From: an uncultured Acetobacteraceae bacterium
Lineage (GTDB): Bacteria > Pseudomonadota > Alphaproteobacteria > Acetobacterales > Acetobacteraceae
DNA length: 51,698 bases
NCBI GenBank assembly: GCA_903877125.1
Contig: CAIRCM010000134.1
Coordinates: forward strand, 1 to 51,698
Direction of reading: 5' to 3'
Shown here piece after piece: positions 38,109 through 46,607 of this stretch (positions within the stretch are counted from its first letter, which is position 1; each line of letters starts with the position of its first letter). The position numbers and the translations under genes are program-made. The notes beneath the pieces were generated by a model. That model had not been told where the DNA came from and ran no database searches. It was given only the letters and a program-made list of their open reading frames with translations.

Positions 38109-38317
38109 ATGAGCCGTTTATGCGTCGCTTGCCGCCTCCCCATGAAAATCTGGGCACGCAAAGCGTGACCGTGGGCGGTGAGTGCCTGATGGGCGGCGTG
38201 GGCGTAATCCATGCCAATTTTGTAGTGCCGCGCTGCTGCGCGGTGAAACCGGGCGGCCTGCCGATGGTGGGCGGCCGCGGCCGCATGATGTGCCGAGGGT
38301 TCAAATGAGCCGGTCAT
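38072..38317 (-). CDS. small His/Ala-rich helical protein
   Basis: An 81-residue protein with a His/Ala-rich repeat-like helix (SAHHAAAAAHHRQAARFHRA, then AARHYKIGMDYAHAAHQALT). Such sequences are seen in small stress-associated alphaproteobacterial proteins. The start at 38317 is preferred because GGGGGGAAC precedes it; the ATG at 38332 lies inside that site. The last 20 residues (Arg-rich) look out of frame. Motif site 10 lies 155 bp upstream. Confidence 0.55.
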   Translation of the reverse strand: MTGSFEPSAHHAAAAAHHRQAARFHRAAARHYKIGMDYAHAAHQALTAHGHALRAQIFMGRRQATHKRLMRGAPCPRRAQR

Positions 38318-38332
38318 GACGGTTCCCCCCAT

Positions 38333-38435
38333 TAGAACACGATCGGGTCAAGTTGACCTGATCGTGTTCTGTAAGTTTTTGTTTGATCGCGTGATTCACG
38401 CCGCCGTGTGGTTCCACCTCAGGCGATCACGCTAT
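38333..38435. repeat. dispersed palindromic repeat, copy 2
   Basis: A 103-bp element in the same orientation as copy 1 (25355-25459). It shares the block TTTGATCGCGTGATTCACGC exactly, and the left hairpin AGAACACGAT / ATCGTGTTCT has compensating changes relative to copy 1. Both copies lie within 120 bp of an island motif site. Confidence 0.85.
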
Positions 38436-38472
38436 AACGCAACTTGGGGTAACGCGGGTCGAGCGTGAATTT

Positions 38473-38488
38473 CAGGGCCGGAAACTAC
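38473..38488 (-). promoter_or_regulatory. island motif site 10
   Basis: On the minus strand GTAGTTTCCGGCCCTG, preceded by TGA. It faces the His-rich small protein gene (start 38317), with repeat copy 2 in between, and is back-to-back with site 11. Confidence 0.55.
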
Positions 38489-38531
38489 TCATGCCCGCAC
38501 CGCGGGGGCCAATCCGACGGAATGTCGTTAC

Positions 38532-38547
38532 GTAGTTTCCGAGACTG
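38532..38547 (+). promoter_or_regulatory. island motif site 11
   Basis: GTAGTTTCCGAGACTG, preceded by TTAC so that TACGTAG is present. It is 79 bp before the small ORF at 38627 and diverges from site 10, 43 bp away. Confidence 0.6.
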
Positions 38548-38626
38548 TCATGGAACCGCGCGCTCCCGCATCATTCCCAAACACCTAACGCCTTGGCTGG
38601 GTTCGTCAGGGACAGTGGAGACTTCG

Positions 38627-38785
38627 ATGGAACAGATGCAAACGGAGCAGGCGACGTGCGGCGCGGCATTCCTTTCGACCGGGATTTGGCCCGACTGGCT
38701 GATATACGATGACGACCCCGCGGCGGAATTCGAGCCTGTACCGACCGTGAGCGCGCCATTCGAAGGCCCCGGCCAGCGAGTGTGA
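38627..38785 (+). CDS. small hypothetical protein
   Basis: A 52-residue acidic protein (GIWPDWLIYDDDPAAEFEPV) with a GTGGAG ribosome site before its ATG and motif site 11 placed 79 bp upstream. No family was recognised. The upstream motif is the main support for it being a gene. Confidence 0.45.
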   Translation: MEQMQTEQATCGAAFLSTGIWPDWLIYDDDPAAEFEPVPTVSAPFEGPGQRV

Positions 38786-39531
38786 TCCTGACAAGGACAG
38801 GAATACCTCCAAGGTTTGGCTGATCGGGGGGCATCGCCTCCCTGTCTGCCGCCGCTTTCGTGATCCGGGACGGCGATCTTCCCGGGCAAAACATTACGAT
38901 CCCAGAGGACCTCGATAAGCTCGGCGACAGCCTCGATGCAACGGGTTTGGCCGCTGGCGGCAATGTTCCGCGCGGCGGGCGGATGTTCGACAGCAAATAT
39001 GTCTGCACATTCTCCCTGTTCCCGCACCATGTCAGATTCAAACACCCGCTCATTCCACCAGCCATCCGGCTAGTTCGCCCCCCGCGCCACCGGCCGATCC
39101 GAACATCGCTGCCAACAGAAGCGTGACCCCGGTCCGCCAGCAGCCCTTGAAGGTCCCATTTTTCGCCGCGCGTGATGGCGTACCGTGGCTTGGTGTTGCC
39201 CATCGCCACAATCTCCCCAGCGAACTCGCGCCAATAGCCCTGGAGGTCGGGAGGGGTGCTGCCCAGCTCGCTCTGGGCGAAGGCGACAAGGAACACGATT
39301 CTCCCTCCGTCCCGGCAGGCAATCAGGGTTCCAGGCCTGCACGGTTGCCAGCTTCCAGCAGCATGGCGTTTGTGTCAGCCCCATCATGGGGCCCAACGGA
39401 CACACTCAAGCTGGCGGCCAAAGCTTAAGAACAAGTTAACCGCCCACCCCTTCCCACCCTGCCCCAATCCGTTCATCAAACGGCCATCATCTCCCGCCCA
39501 AATGCCCGCATCCCAATCTTCAGGAGTCCTC
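38786..39531. other. gene-poor stretch, probably degenerate
   Basis: No intact gene is supported in these 746 bp. On the minus strand, two successive frames have coding character: one reads GADTNAMLLEAGNRAGLEP (about 39390-39330), the next FLVAFAQSELGSTPPDLQGY then WREFAGEIVAMGN (about 39296-39200). This looks like a decayed gene of unknown family. The last 10 bp carry the CAGGAG ribosome site of the epimerase gene. Confidence 0.4.
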
Positions 39532-40503
39532 ATGGACTGGTCAGGTCGCAGAGTTCTGGTCACCGGCGGCGCCGGCTTCCTTGGCGCCAATCTTTGCCAC
39601 GAACTCGCCAACCGGGGCGCCCGCGTTATCGCGCTGGACGGCTTCCTGTTCGGTGGCGGCGCCAATCCCGCCAACCTCACCGGCGCCAATGTGGAGTTGG
39701 TCCGCGGCGACATCAGGGAGATCGATCTTCGCCCGCTGTGCGAGGGCGCGCATACGATCTTCAACCTCGCCGCGCAGACCAGTCACATGGGCGGGCAGGC
39801 CGATCCGTTGGCCGATATCGCCGTCAACGCCGTCGCCCAGGTCCGCCTGATCCAGGCTGCTCGGGAAGCCGCGCCGGAGGCGATCGTCGTGCATGCATCG
39901 ACCCGCCAGTTCTATGGGCGTACCCAGAAACTGCCGGTCGATGAGAACCAGCCGGTCGCGCCGCCCGATGCCAATGGCGTGTCGAAGTTCGCCGGCGAGC
40001 AATACTGGATGATCGAAAACCGTGTGCGTCACCGGCCCGTGGTGTCGTTGCGCCTGACCAACTGCTACGGCCCGCGTTTGCGTATCCGGGACGCGCGGCA
40101 GACCTTCCTTGGCATCTGGATCCGCTGCGTGCTGGAGCAGCGGCCGTTCGAGGTCTGGGGTGGGGCCCAGCTGCGCGACCTCACGTTTGTCGACGACGTG
40201 ACCGACGCGTTCATAAAAGCTGCCGAATCTCCCGCCTGCCACGGCCGCATTTTCAACATCGGGGGGCCGCCGCCGATCTCGCTGCACGATCTCGCGGAGA
40301 TGGTCGTCCGATTGGCCGGCCCGCCCGCGACGTACACCACCCGGGAGTTCCCCGCCGATCGGGCGCAGATCGATATCGGCAGCTATCACGCCGATGACAG
40401 CGCGTTTCGGGCGGCGGCGGGTTGGGAGCCGAAAATCGGACTGGAAGAGGGCATCGCTCGCACCGTCGATTGGTATCGTTCGCGTCTGGGAGACTATCTG
40501 TGA
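39532..40503 (+). CDS. NAD-dependent sugar epimerase/dehydratase (extended SDR)
   Basis: A 323-residue nucleotide-sugar modifying enzyme. The NAD-binding motif VTGGAGFLGANLCHELANRG lies at residues 9-28. Other blocks are FNLAAQTSHMGGQADP, VVHASTRQFYGRTQKLPVDE and SLRLTNCYGPRLRIRDARQT. At the catalytic YxxxK the sequence is DANGVSKFAGEQY, so the Tyr is replaced by Asn. I recall a subgroup with NGxxK at this place, so this may be a family feature rather than loss of activity. CAGGAG precedes the ATG. The aminotransferase start overlaps its stop (GTGA). Confidence 0.85.
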   Translation: MDWSGRRVLVTGGAGFLGANLCHELANRGARVIALDGFLFGGGANPANLTGANVELVRGDIREIDLRPLCEGAHTIFNLAAQTSHMGGQADPLADIAVNAVAQVRLIQAAREAAPEAIVVHASTRQFYGRTQKLPVDENQPVAPPDANGVSKFAGEQYWMIENRVRHRPVVSLRLTNCYGPRLRIRDARQTFLGIWIRCVLEQRPFEVWGGAQLRDLTFVDDVTDAFIKAAESPACHGRIFNIGGPPPISLHDLAEMVVRLAGPPATYTTREFPADRAQIDIGSYHADDSAFRAAAGWEPKIGLEEGIARTVDWYRSRLGDYL

Positions 40504-41612
40504 TCGTTGCCGCCAACCCCGGCGCCGGGTACCGCGCGCTGAAAGCCGAAATCGACGCCGCCGTTGCCCGCACGCTGGAGTCCGGCTGGTACATCCTCGG
40601 CCAGGAGATCAAGGCATTCGAAACCGAATTCGCCACCTGGCTTGGCGCGGCGAAAGCCGTGGGCTGTGGCAACGGTACCGATGCGATCGCGTTGGCGTTG
40701 CGGGCTCTGGGGATCGGTCCGGGCTGCGCGGTCGCGACGGTGTCGCACACAGCGGTGGCAACCGTTGCGGCGGTGGAAATGGTTGGCGCCACCCCGGTTT
40801 TGATCGACATCGATCCGGACCATTTCACCATGGACCCCACCGACCTCGCCGCCACGCTGGCCAATCCGCCCGCCGGGCTTCCACCGATCAAGGCCGTGCT
40901 GCCGGTTCATCTATATGGGCAGGCCGCCGATCTCGATGCGATCGGCGTGTTGTGCCAACGGTATGGCCTGACTTTGATCGAGGACTGCGCGCAAGCCCAT
41001 GGTGCCACTTGGTCCGGCAAAAAAGTCGGGACTTTCGGGGACGCCGCGACTTTCAGCTTCTATCCGACGAAGAACCTCGGCGCGCTGGGTGACGGCGGGG
41101 CGGTGGCCCTGCCGTCCGATTCCATGGCCGACCGTGTCGCGGCTTTGCGGCAATACGGCTGGCGAACGCATTACATCAGCGACGACGTGGGCATGAACAG
41201 CCGGTTGGACGAGATTCAGGCCGCCATCCTGCGGGTGAAGCTGGTGCATCTCGATGCCGCCAATGCTCGGCGGCAGGCAATCGCGGCGGTTTACGACGCA
41301 GCCCTGGGTGGAACAGCGATACGCCCACCGGCGCGCCGTCCGAACGCGGGACATGTATTTCATTTGTATGTCGTCCGGGTCTCCAACCGCGAGGCCGTGC
41401 AAACCGGGCTGCGCGCGGCCGGCATCGGATCGGGGATCCACTACCCTCAGCCCGTGCATATTCAGCCGGCATATCGGGGCCGGGTTGCGTTGGGTGCGGC
41501 GGGTTGCCGAGCGACGGAGGCGGCGGCGATGGAGGTGTTGAGCCTGCCGTTGTATCCGGAATTGACCAACGGCGAGGTCGATCAGGTGGCTAGCGCGCTC
41601 CGTCGCCTCTGA
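40500..41612 (+). CDS. DegT/DnrJ/EryC1/StrS sugar aminotransferase
   Basis: A 370-residue PLP enzyme that would aminate a nucleotide-linked keto-sugar. Signatures are GCGNGTDAIALALRALGIGP, TLIEDCAQAHGATWSGKKVG, the PLP-lysine block TFSFYPTKNLGALGDGGAVA and MNSRLDEIQAAILRVKL. The start is the GTG at 40500, inside GTGA of the epimerase gene. The pair probably makes an amino sugar for a surface glycan. Its last 23 bp overlap the convergent nagA-like gene. Confidence 0.9.
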   Translation: MIVAANPGAGYRALKAEIDAAVARTLESGWYILGQEIKAFETEFATWLGAAKAVGCGNGTDAIALALRALGIGPGCAVATVSHTAVATVAAVEMVGATPVLIDIDPDHFTMDPTDLAATLANPPAGLPPIKAVLPVHLYGQAADLDAIGVLCQRYGLTLIEDCAQAHGATWSGKKVGTFGDAATFSFYPTKNLGALGDGGAVALPSDSMADRVAALRQYGWRTHYISDDVGMNSRLDEIQAAILRVKLVHLDAANARRQAIAAVYDAALGGTAIRPPARRPNAGHVFHLYVVRVSNREAVQTGLRAAGIGSGIHYPQPVHIQPAYRGRVALGAAGCRATEAAAMEVLSLPLYPELTNGEVDQVASALRRL

Positions 41613-42573
41613 CGGTCGGGCGAAGCTCCGCGTCCCATTCGACCGTATCGTCCGGCAGCGCGATACCCAGCAGCGCGCCCGGAATGGTGCTGGCCATGGC
41701 AATAGCCTGCTCCGTTGTGGCCAATCCCCAGGCCACGACGTTGCGCACCGCCTGATCGAGACACAGGCCGGATCCGGCCAAAACCGCGCTGCCGGGCACG
41801 CGGACCGACCCGTCCGCTGCTCGCTCGATCTCCATGCCTGCGAACCCGTAGCGCCCGGGCGAGGCGGCAGCAGCGGCGGTTGCATCGGTGATCAGAATGC
41901 TCCGCGCCATTCCCTTCGCCCGCAGCATCACCTTCAGCGCGGGTGGCGGCACATGGATGCCGTCCGCGATGAAGCTCGCATGCAACCGATCCTCAGCCAA
42001 TTGGGCCATCAGCGGATTGAGGAATTTAGGTTGCGGCTGTGGCAGTGCGTTGCCCAGGTGCGTACTGAGCGCGGCCCCCGCATCGGCGGCCTGCCCAACG
42101 CAACCAAAATCGGCGGCGCTATGGCCAATGGCCGTCACGATGCCCCTCGAACGCGCCCATTCGATCAGTCCAATTGCCCCGTTCCGCTCCGGTGCCAAGG
42201 TCAGCAGACGGATCGGCCGCCGCAAGCCGCGCGACAGATGCGCCACCATCGCCGGGTTGGGAAGGACCATCGCGGCAGCCGGGTGACATCCGGCATATCC
42301 CGCCGCCGGGTTCAGAAACGGCCCCTCCAGGTGATATCCTGGCACCATCGTCGGGCCCAGGCGACTGGCCGCGACCGCCGCATCCAACGCGGCGAACCGG
42401 TCGGCGAGAACATCCTCGGGCGCTGTGATCAAAGTCGGTAAACAGGCGGTGACCCCGCTCCGCCGCATCGCTGCCAGTGCATGGTCGAGCGCGTCCGCCG
42501 TCAGCGCGGCATCGTTGAAATCCACGCCGGCGTAGCCGTTGACTTGCAGATCGAAGAGGCCAGCACTGCGCAT
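41590..42573 (-). CDS. nagA: N-acetylglucosamine-6-phosphate deacetylase
   Basis: A 327-residue amidohydrolase, somewhat shorter than E. coli NagA. It begins directly with the metal region (FDLQVNGYAGVDFNDAALT), so the N-terminal beta-sandwich strands are reduced. Metal and substrate motifs are YHLEGPFLNP, VTAIGHSAADF, STHLGNALPQPQPKF, ASFIADGIHVPP and ILITDATAAAAA. It frees GlcN-6-P from GlcNAc-6-P in cell-wall or chitin recycling. No kinase or nagB was seen nearby. Confidence 0.88.
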   Translation of the reverse strand: MRSAGLFDLQVNGYAGVDFNDAALTADALDHALAAMRRSGVTACLPTLITAPEDVLADRFAALDAAVAASRLGPTMVPGYHLEGPFLNPAAGYAGCHPAAAMVLPNPAMVAHLSRGLRRPIRLLTLAPERNGAIGLIEWARSRGIVTAIGHSAADFGCVGQAADAGAALSTHLGNALPQPQPKFLNPLMAQLAEDRLHASFIADGIHVPPPALKVMLRAKGMARSILITDATAAAAASPGRYGFAGMEIERAADGSVRVPGSAVLAGSGLCLDQAVRNVVAWGLATTEQAIAMASTIPGALLGIALPDDTVEWDAELRPTVRGDGAR

Positions 42574-42641
42574 GCCCTATTATCGCCCAGAACACCGGGA
42601 AAGCGCTATGCTCGATCACAATCGATAGCCAGGAGAACACG

Positions 42642-44492
42642 GTGCCCGCACCCAAGAAGCCCACGCTATCCCCGACGGTGATGATGATTCTGTTCGGCCT
42701 TCTCGCCATGACGGCCGTCAGCGTATTCTCCAGCTTCGGCGACGTCGCCGCCATCCCTTACAGTCAATTCCAGGTCTACCTCGCCGACGGCAAGGTCAAA
42801 CAGGTGACCATCAGCGGTGACGTCATCCACGGCACACTGAAGGAGGCGACACCCGACGGTAAAACCCAGTTCACCACCGTTAACGTCAACCACGACCTCG
42901 CCGCCGCGCTCTCGGCCAAGGGGGTGGAATTCAGCGGTACCGCGAGCGGGGGCGGCTTCTCCACCATCCTCTCCTGGGTCATTCCGCCGCTGTTGTTCCT
43001 CGGTGTTTGGATGTTCATGTCGCGCGGCGCGGGCGGCGCGGGCGGCATGGCCGGCGGCTTGTTTTCCATTGGCCGCAGCAAGGCCAAACTGGTTGCCCCG
43101 GAAACCGACATCAAAGTCGCATTCGACGATGTCGCCGGCGTCGACGAAGCCAAGGCCGAATTGCACGAAATCGTCGATTTCCTGAAACGCCCCGACGAGT
43201 TCGGCCGCCTCGGCGCCCATATCCCACGTGGTATTCTCCTTGTCGGACCGCCGGGCACGGGCAAGACGCTGCTTGCGCGCGCTGTGGCGGGGGAGGCCGG
43301 GGTCCCGTTCTTTTCCACGAACGGTGCCGAATTCGTGGAAATGTTCGTCGGCGTCGGCGCCTCCCGCGTGCGTGACCTGTTCGAGCATGCCCGCACCGCC
43401 GCCCCCTGCATCATCTTCATCGACGAACTCGACGCGCTGGGTCGGGCACGCGGCGCCTCTCCTATGGGGGGACAGGACGAGAAGGAGCAGACGCTCAATC
43501 AACTCTTGGCGGAAATGGACGGGTTCGACCGGTCCGCCGCCATCGTCGTGCTTGCCGCCACCAACCGGCCGGAAATCCTCGATCCCGCGCTGCTGCGGGC
43601 TGGGCGGTTCGACCGTCAGGTGCTGGTGGACCGTCCTGACAAAATTGGCCGGGTGCAGATTCTGGCGATCCACGCGAAGAAGCTGTCGCTCGACCCCGAT
43701 GTGAGACTTGAGGATATCGCCGCCCTCACCCCCGGGTTCACTGGCGCCGACCTCGCCAACCTCGCGAACGAGGCCGCCGTCGTCGCCACGCGCCGTGGCG
43801 GCCAGAACATCGCGATGGCCGATTTCACCGCCGCCGTCGAGCGCATCGTCGCCGGCCTGGAAAAGAAATCCCGCATCCTGATCCCGCGGGAGCGGCGCAT
43901 CGTGGCCTACCACGAAATGGGTCACACGCTGGTCGCGCTTTCGATTCCCGGCAGCGATCCCATTCAGAAGGTGTCCATCATCCCACGCGGCATCGGCGCC
44001 CTTGGCTACACCATGCAACGTCCCACGGACGACCGGTTCCTGATGGGAAGGCAGGAGTTGGAGGACAAGATGACGATCCTGATGGGTGGCCGCGCCGCCG
44101 AGACGATCCTGGGCGACGATATCTCCACCGGTGCGTCCGACGATCTCGCCAAGGCAACCGATATCGCGCGGGGGATGGTACTCCGGTTCGGGATGGACAA
44201 GGGCCTCGGCCCCGTTGCGTGGGATACCGAACAGGCGCAATTCCTCGGTCAACCCGGCCAATTTTGGCAGCAGCGCCGCTTCAGCGACCAGACGGCACAT
44301 GAGATCGACACCACCGTGCGGACGCTTCTGCAGGCCGCATTGGACCGCGCGATCGGCATCTTGCGGGCAAACCGAGCGGCTTTGGATGAGGGAGCGGCTT
44401 CGCTGCTGGCGCGGGAGACGCTGACGGCCGATGAGTTGCCAAAGGTGCATTCTCCCGCCACGATCCCGGCGATCGAAGGAGGAAACGTATGA
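42642..44492 (+). CDS. ftsH: FtsH-type ATP-dependent zinc metalloprotease
   Basis: A 616-residue membrane protease that degrades misfolded or regulatory proteins. It has two N-terminal helices (about 8-30 and 103-125, [14 protein letters not shown]) flanking a small periplasmic domain. The AAA domain shows Walker A GPPGTGKT, Walker [11 protein letters not shown] and the [23 protein letters not shown]. The zinc site is [12 protein letters not shown] with a distal Asp in [14 protein letters not shown]. The start is a GTG at 42642 after CCAGGAGAAC. The downstream SDR gene overlaps its end (ATGA). This may be a second, non-essential FtsH copy, since the usual tilS-ftsH neighbourhood is absent. 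Confidence 0.92.
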   Translation: MPAPKKPTLSPTVMMILFGLLAMTAVSVFSSFGDVAAIPYSQFQVYLADGKVKQVTISGDVIHGTLKEATPDGKTQFTTVNVNHDLAAALSAKGVEFSGTASGGGFSTILSWVIPPLLFLGVWMFMSRGAGGAGGMAGGLFSIGRSKAKLVAPETDIKVAFDDVAGVDEAKAELHEIVDFLKRPDEFGRLGAHIPRGILLVGPPGTGKTLLARAVAGEAGVPFFSTNGAEFVEMFVGVGASRVRDLFEHARTAAPCIIFIDELDALGRARGASPMGGQDEKEQTLNQLLAEMDGFDRSAAIVVLAATNRPEILDPALLRAGRFDRQVLVDRPDKIGRVQILAIHAKKLSLDPDVRLEDIAALTPGFTGADLANLANEAAVVATRRGGQNIAMADFTAAVERIVAGLEKKSRILIPRERRIVAYHEMGHTLVALSIPGSDPIQKVSIIPRGIGALGYTMQRPTDDRFLMGRQELEDKMTILMGGRAAETILGDDISTGASDDLAKATDIARGMVLRFGMDKGLGPVAWDTEQAQFLGQPGQFWQQRRFSDQTAHEIDTTVRTLLQAALDRAIGILRANRAALDEGAASLLARETLTADELPKVHSPATIPAIEGGNV

Positions 44493-45235
44493 ACATCGAC
44501 TTCACCGGCAAGAAGGTCGTCGTCTGTGGCGGCAGCCGCGGCATTGGCCGAGCGATGGCGCTGACATTCGCCGGGGCCGGCGCCGATGTGTCGATTTGTG
44601 CCCGTGGCGCCGAAACCCTTGAAGAGGCTCGCCAGGAAGTCGCCGCGCTTGGCCACAAAGCCCATGCCGGATCAGCGGATATGGCCGACAAGGCGTCGAT
44701 CGAGACCTATATCGCCAACGCCGCCGCCGCGCTGGGCGGGATCGATGTGCTGATCAACAACGCATCCGCCTTCGGCTCGTCCGACGACGAGAAAGGCTGG
44801 ATGACCAGCATGGCGGTGGACATGATGGCGATCGTTCATGCGACCCATGCCGCGTTGCCGTTCCTTAAGGCGGGCAAGGGCAGCGTGATCAATACGTCTT
44901 CCATTGCCGCGCTGCGGTCGGCCGCGCGACAGCCGCCGTATGGCGCGATCAAGGCGGCGGTCATTCATTACACCAATACCCAGGCCGCGATGTACGCGCG
45001 CGACGGGATCCGGGTGAACGGCATCGCGCCGGGATCGATCGAATTCCCGGGCGGGGTCTGGGACCGGCGCAAGACAGAAAATCCGCCGCTGTACAATGCT
45101 GTTCTGAAATCAATCCCGTTTGGCCGACTGGGCCTGCCGGAGGAAATCGCCCATGTCGCGATGTTCCTGGCCTCGCCTTTGGCGTCCTGGGTCACCGGCC
45201 AGACCATTGTCGTCGATGGCGGGCAGATGCTGTAG
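44489..45235 (+). CDS. SDR-family oxidoreductase
   Basis: A 248-residue classical short-chain dehydrogenase. Cofactor motif VVVCGGSRGIGRAMALTFAG, NNASAF (NNAG-type) and the catalytic Ser-Tyr-Lys set in NTSSIAALRSAARQPPYGAI followed by K are present. The C-terminus ASWVTGQTIVVDGGQML is standard. Its ATG lies within ATGA of the ftsH stop, preceded by GAAGGAGG. It is followed 16 bp later by an isomerase gene and so joins the acyl-CoA catabolic operon. The substrate is unknown. Confidence 0.88.
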   Translation: MNIDFTGKKVVVCGGSRGIGRAMALTFAGAGADVSICARGAETLEEARQEVAALGHKAHAGSADMADKASIETYIANAAAALGGIDVLINNASAFGSSDDEKGWMTSMAVDMMAIVHATHAALPFLKAGKGSVINTSSIAALRSAARQPPYGAIKAAVIHYTNTQAAMYARDGIRVNGIAPGSIEFPGGVWDRRKTENPPLYNAVLKSIPFGRLGLPEEIAHVAMFLASPLASWVTGQTIVVDGGQML

Positions 45236-45251
45236 CACGAGGAAAAGAAAC

Positions 45252-45857
45252 ATGGCCCTGCATATCGACTACTACGCCTCCCTGAACTCCCCGTGGACGC
45301 ATCTCGGGGCTGCCCGGATCGAGGCGTACGCGCACGCGCATGGCGCGACGTTGCGCATCTATCCCGTTGATTTCGGCGAAATCTTCGCCGGGTCCGGCGG
45401 GTTGCCGCTGCCGCGCCGGTCGCCGCAACGACAAGCCTACCGTTTACAGGAGTTGGCGCGCTGGCGTGACCGGATCGGGGCGCCGATCCATATCCAGCCG
45501 AAATTCTTTCCGTCCAGCGAGGCCGTGACGTCTTCGTGCGTCATCGGCCTGCGCGAAACGGTCGGCGATGCGCCGGCGATCAAGCTGGCCCATCGCGTTT
45601 TGAAAGCGGTGTGGCAGGATGAATTGAACCCCGCCGACCCTGAAACGCTCGCCGGCCTGATCCGCGATGTCGGGCTGAACGCCGATGCGGTGCTGAAACT
45701 GGGTGCCGATCCGCAATGGGCCGCGATGCGGGAGGCCGATACCAAAGCCGCCCTGGCGCGCGGCGTGTTCGGCGCGCCCAGCTACGTCATCGGCGAGGAT
45801 ATCTTCTGGGGCCAAGACCGGTTGGAATTCGTCGAACGCAGGCTGGCACAAGGCTGA
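45252..45857 (+). CDS. DsbA-fold 2-hydroxychromene-2-carboxylate isomerase-like protein
   Basis: A 201-residue protein of the DsbA/HCCA-isomerase family. At the position of the thioredoxin CxxC there is SLNSPWTHLG, so Ser replaces Cys, as in GSH-dependent HCCA isomerases. The C-terminal GVFGAPSYVIGEDIFWGQDR contains the cis-Pro and family motif. It may isomerise an aromatic or ring-opening intermediate. AGGAAAAG lies before its ATG. The next SDR gene starts in the TGATG of its stop. Confidence 0.85.
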   Translation: MALHIDYYASLNSPWTHLGAARIEAYAHAHGATLRIYPVDFGEIFAGSGGLPLPRRSPQRQAYRLQELARWRDRIGAPIHIQPKFFPSSEAVTSSCVIGLRETVGDAPAIKLAHRVLKAVWQDELNPADPETLAGLIRDVGLNADAVLKLGADPQWAAMREADTKAALARGVFGAPSYVIGEDIFWGQDRLEFVERRLAQG

Positions 45858-46603
45858 TGCGCGGCTTAACCGGCAAGCGGATCATTCTGACGGGCGGTGC
45901 CAGCGGGATCGGTCGTGCAACGGCCCTGCGCCTGGCCGAAGAAGGCTGCATCGTTGGCATATTCGATTTGAATATCGAAGGTGCCATGGCAGTCGCTGCT
46001 TCATGTGCCGGCGACCAGGCGATGGCGTTCAAAGTAGACATCGCGGATCGCGCACAGGTTACCGAAGCGATGGACACGTTCGAGCGCGCGCGCGGTCCGA
46101 CCGACGGCCTGGCCAACATCGCGGGCTGGGATACGCCGGTCAGCTTCCTCGATACCGACGACGCCTTCTGGGAGAAGGTGATCCGCATCAACCTGCATGG
46201 GCCCATGATGATGCATCACGTCGTGGTGCGCGGCATGGCCGCTCGGGGATCGGGACGGGTCGTCAACGTTGCCTCCGATGCCGGACGGGTGGGCTCGTCC
46301 GGCGAGTCGGTCTATTCCGCCTGCAAGGGTGGCATCATCGCGTTTACCAAAACCCTCGCGCGCGAACTGGCGCGTAAGGGCGTCACGCTGAATGCACTGT
46401 GCCCGGGGCCAACCGATACACCTTTGTTCGAAAATTTCACGACCGGCACGGGGATCGGCGATGCGCTGGCGAGGGCCATTCCGCTGCGACGCATTGGGCA
46501 ACCGGACGATTATACCGGAATGATCGCCTTTTTGCTGTCCGACGATGCCGCTTACATGACCGGACAGACGATCAGCGTCTCCGGCGGTCTGACAATGGTG
46601 TAA
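45857..46603 (+). CDS. SDR-family dehydrogenase (BadH-like)
   Basis: A 248-residue short-chain dehydrogenase. It has TGGASGIGRATALRLAEEGC, the NAG-like ANIAGWD, and the catalytic Ser-Tyr-Lys in NVASDAGRVGSSGESVYSAC followed by K. The N-terminus MRGLTGKRIILTGG and overall look resemble 2-hydroxycyclohexanecarboxyl-CoA dehydrogenase (BadH) of alicyclic acid breakdown; this is family resemblance only. It is embedded in a tightly packed operon with acyl-CoA dehydrogenases, consistent with oxidising a hydroxyacyl-CoA. Confidence 0.85.
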   Translation: MRGLTGKRIILTGGASGIGRATALRLAEEGCIVGIFDLNIEGAMAVAASCAGDQAMAFKVDIADRAQVTEAMDTFERARGPTDGLANIAGWDTPVSFLDTDDAFWEKVIRINLHGPMMMHHVVVRGMAARGSGRVVNVASDAGRVGSSGESVYSACKGGIIAFTKTLARELARKGVTLNALCPGPTDTPLFENFTTGTGIGDALARAIPLRRIGQPDDYTGMIAFLLSDDAAYMTGQTISVSGGLTMV

Positions 46604-46607
46604 CGAC

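Noticed and set aside
14346-38547. Interpreting the recurring motif as EcfG/sigma-stress promoters (GGAAC ... CGTT)
   Set aside because: The conserved block reads TTCCGA toward the genes, with GGAAA rather than GGAAC on the other strand, and no constant-spaced CGTT element follows; the palindromic best copy fits a dimeric regulator better.
13809-39531. Calling the region a bounded genomic island with att sites
   Set aside because: No integrase, no direct repeat of the tRNA-Arg end and no clear right boundary could be found by eye.
42666-44450. 594-codon minus-strand frame opposite ftsH
   Set aside because: The plus strand encodes an intact FtsH with all motifs; the opposite frame is a high-GC artefact.
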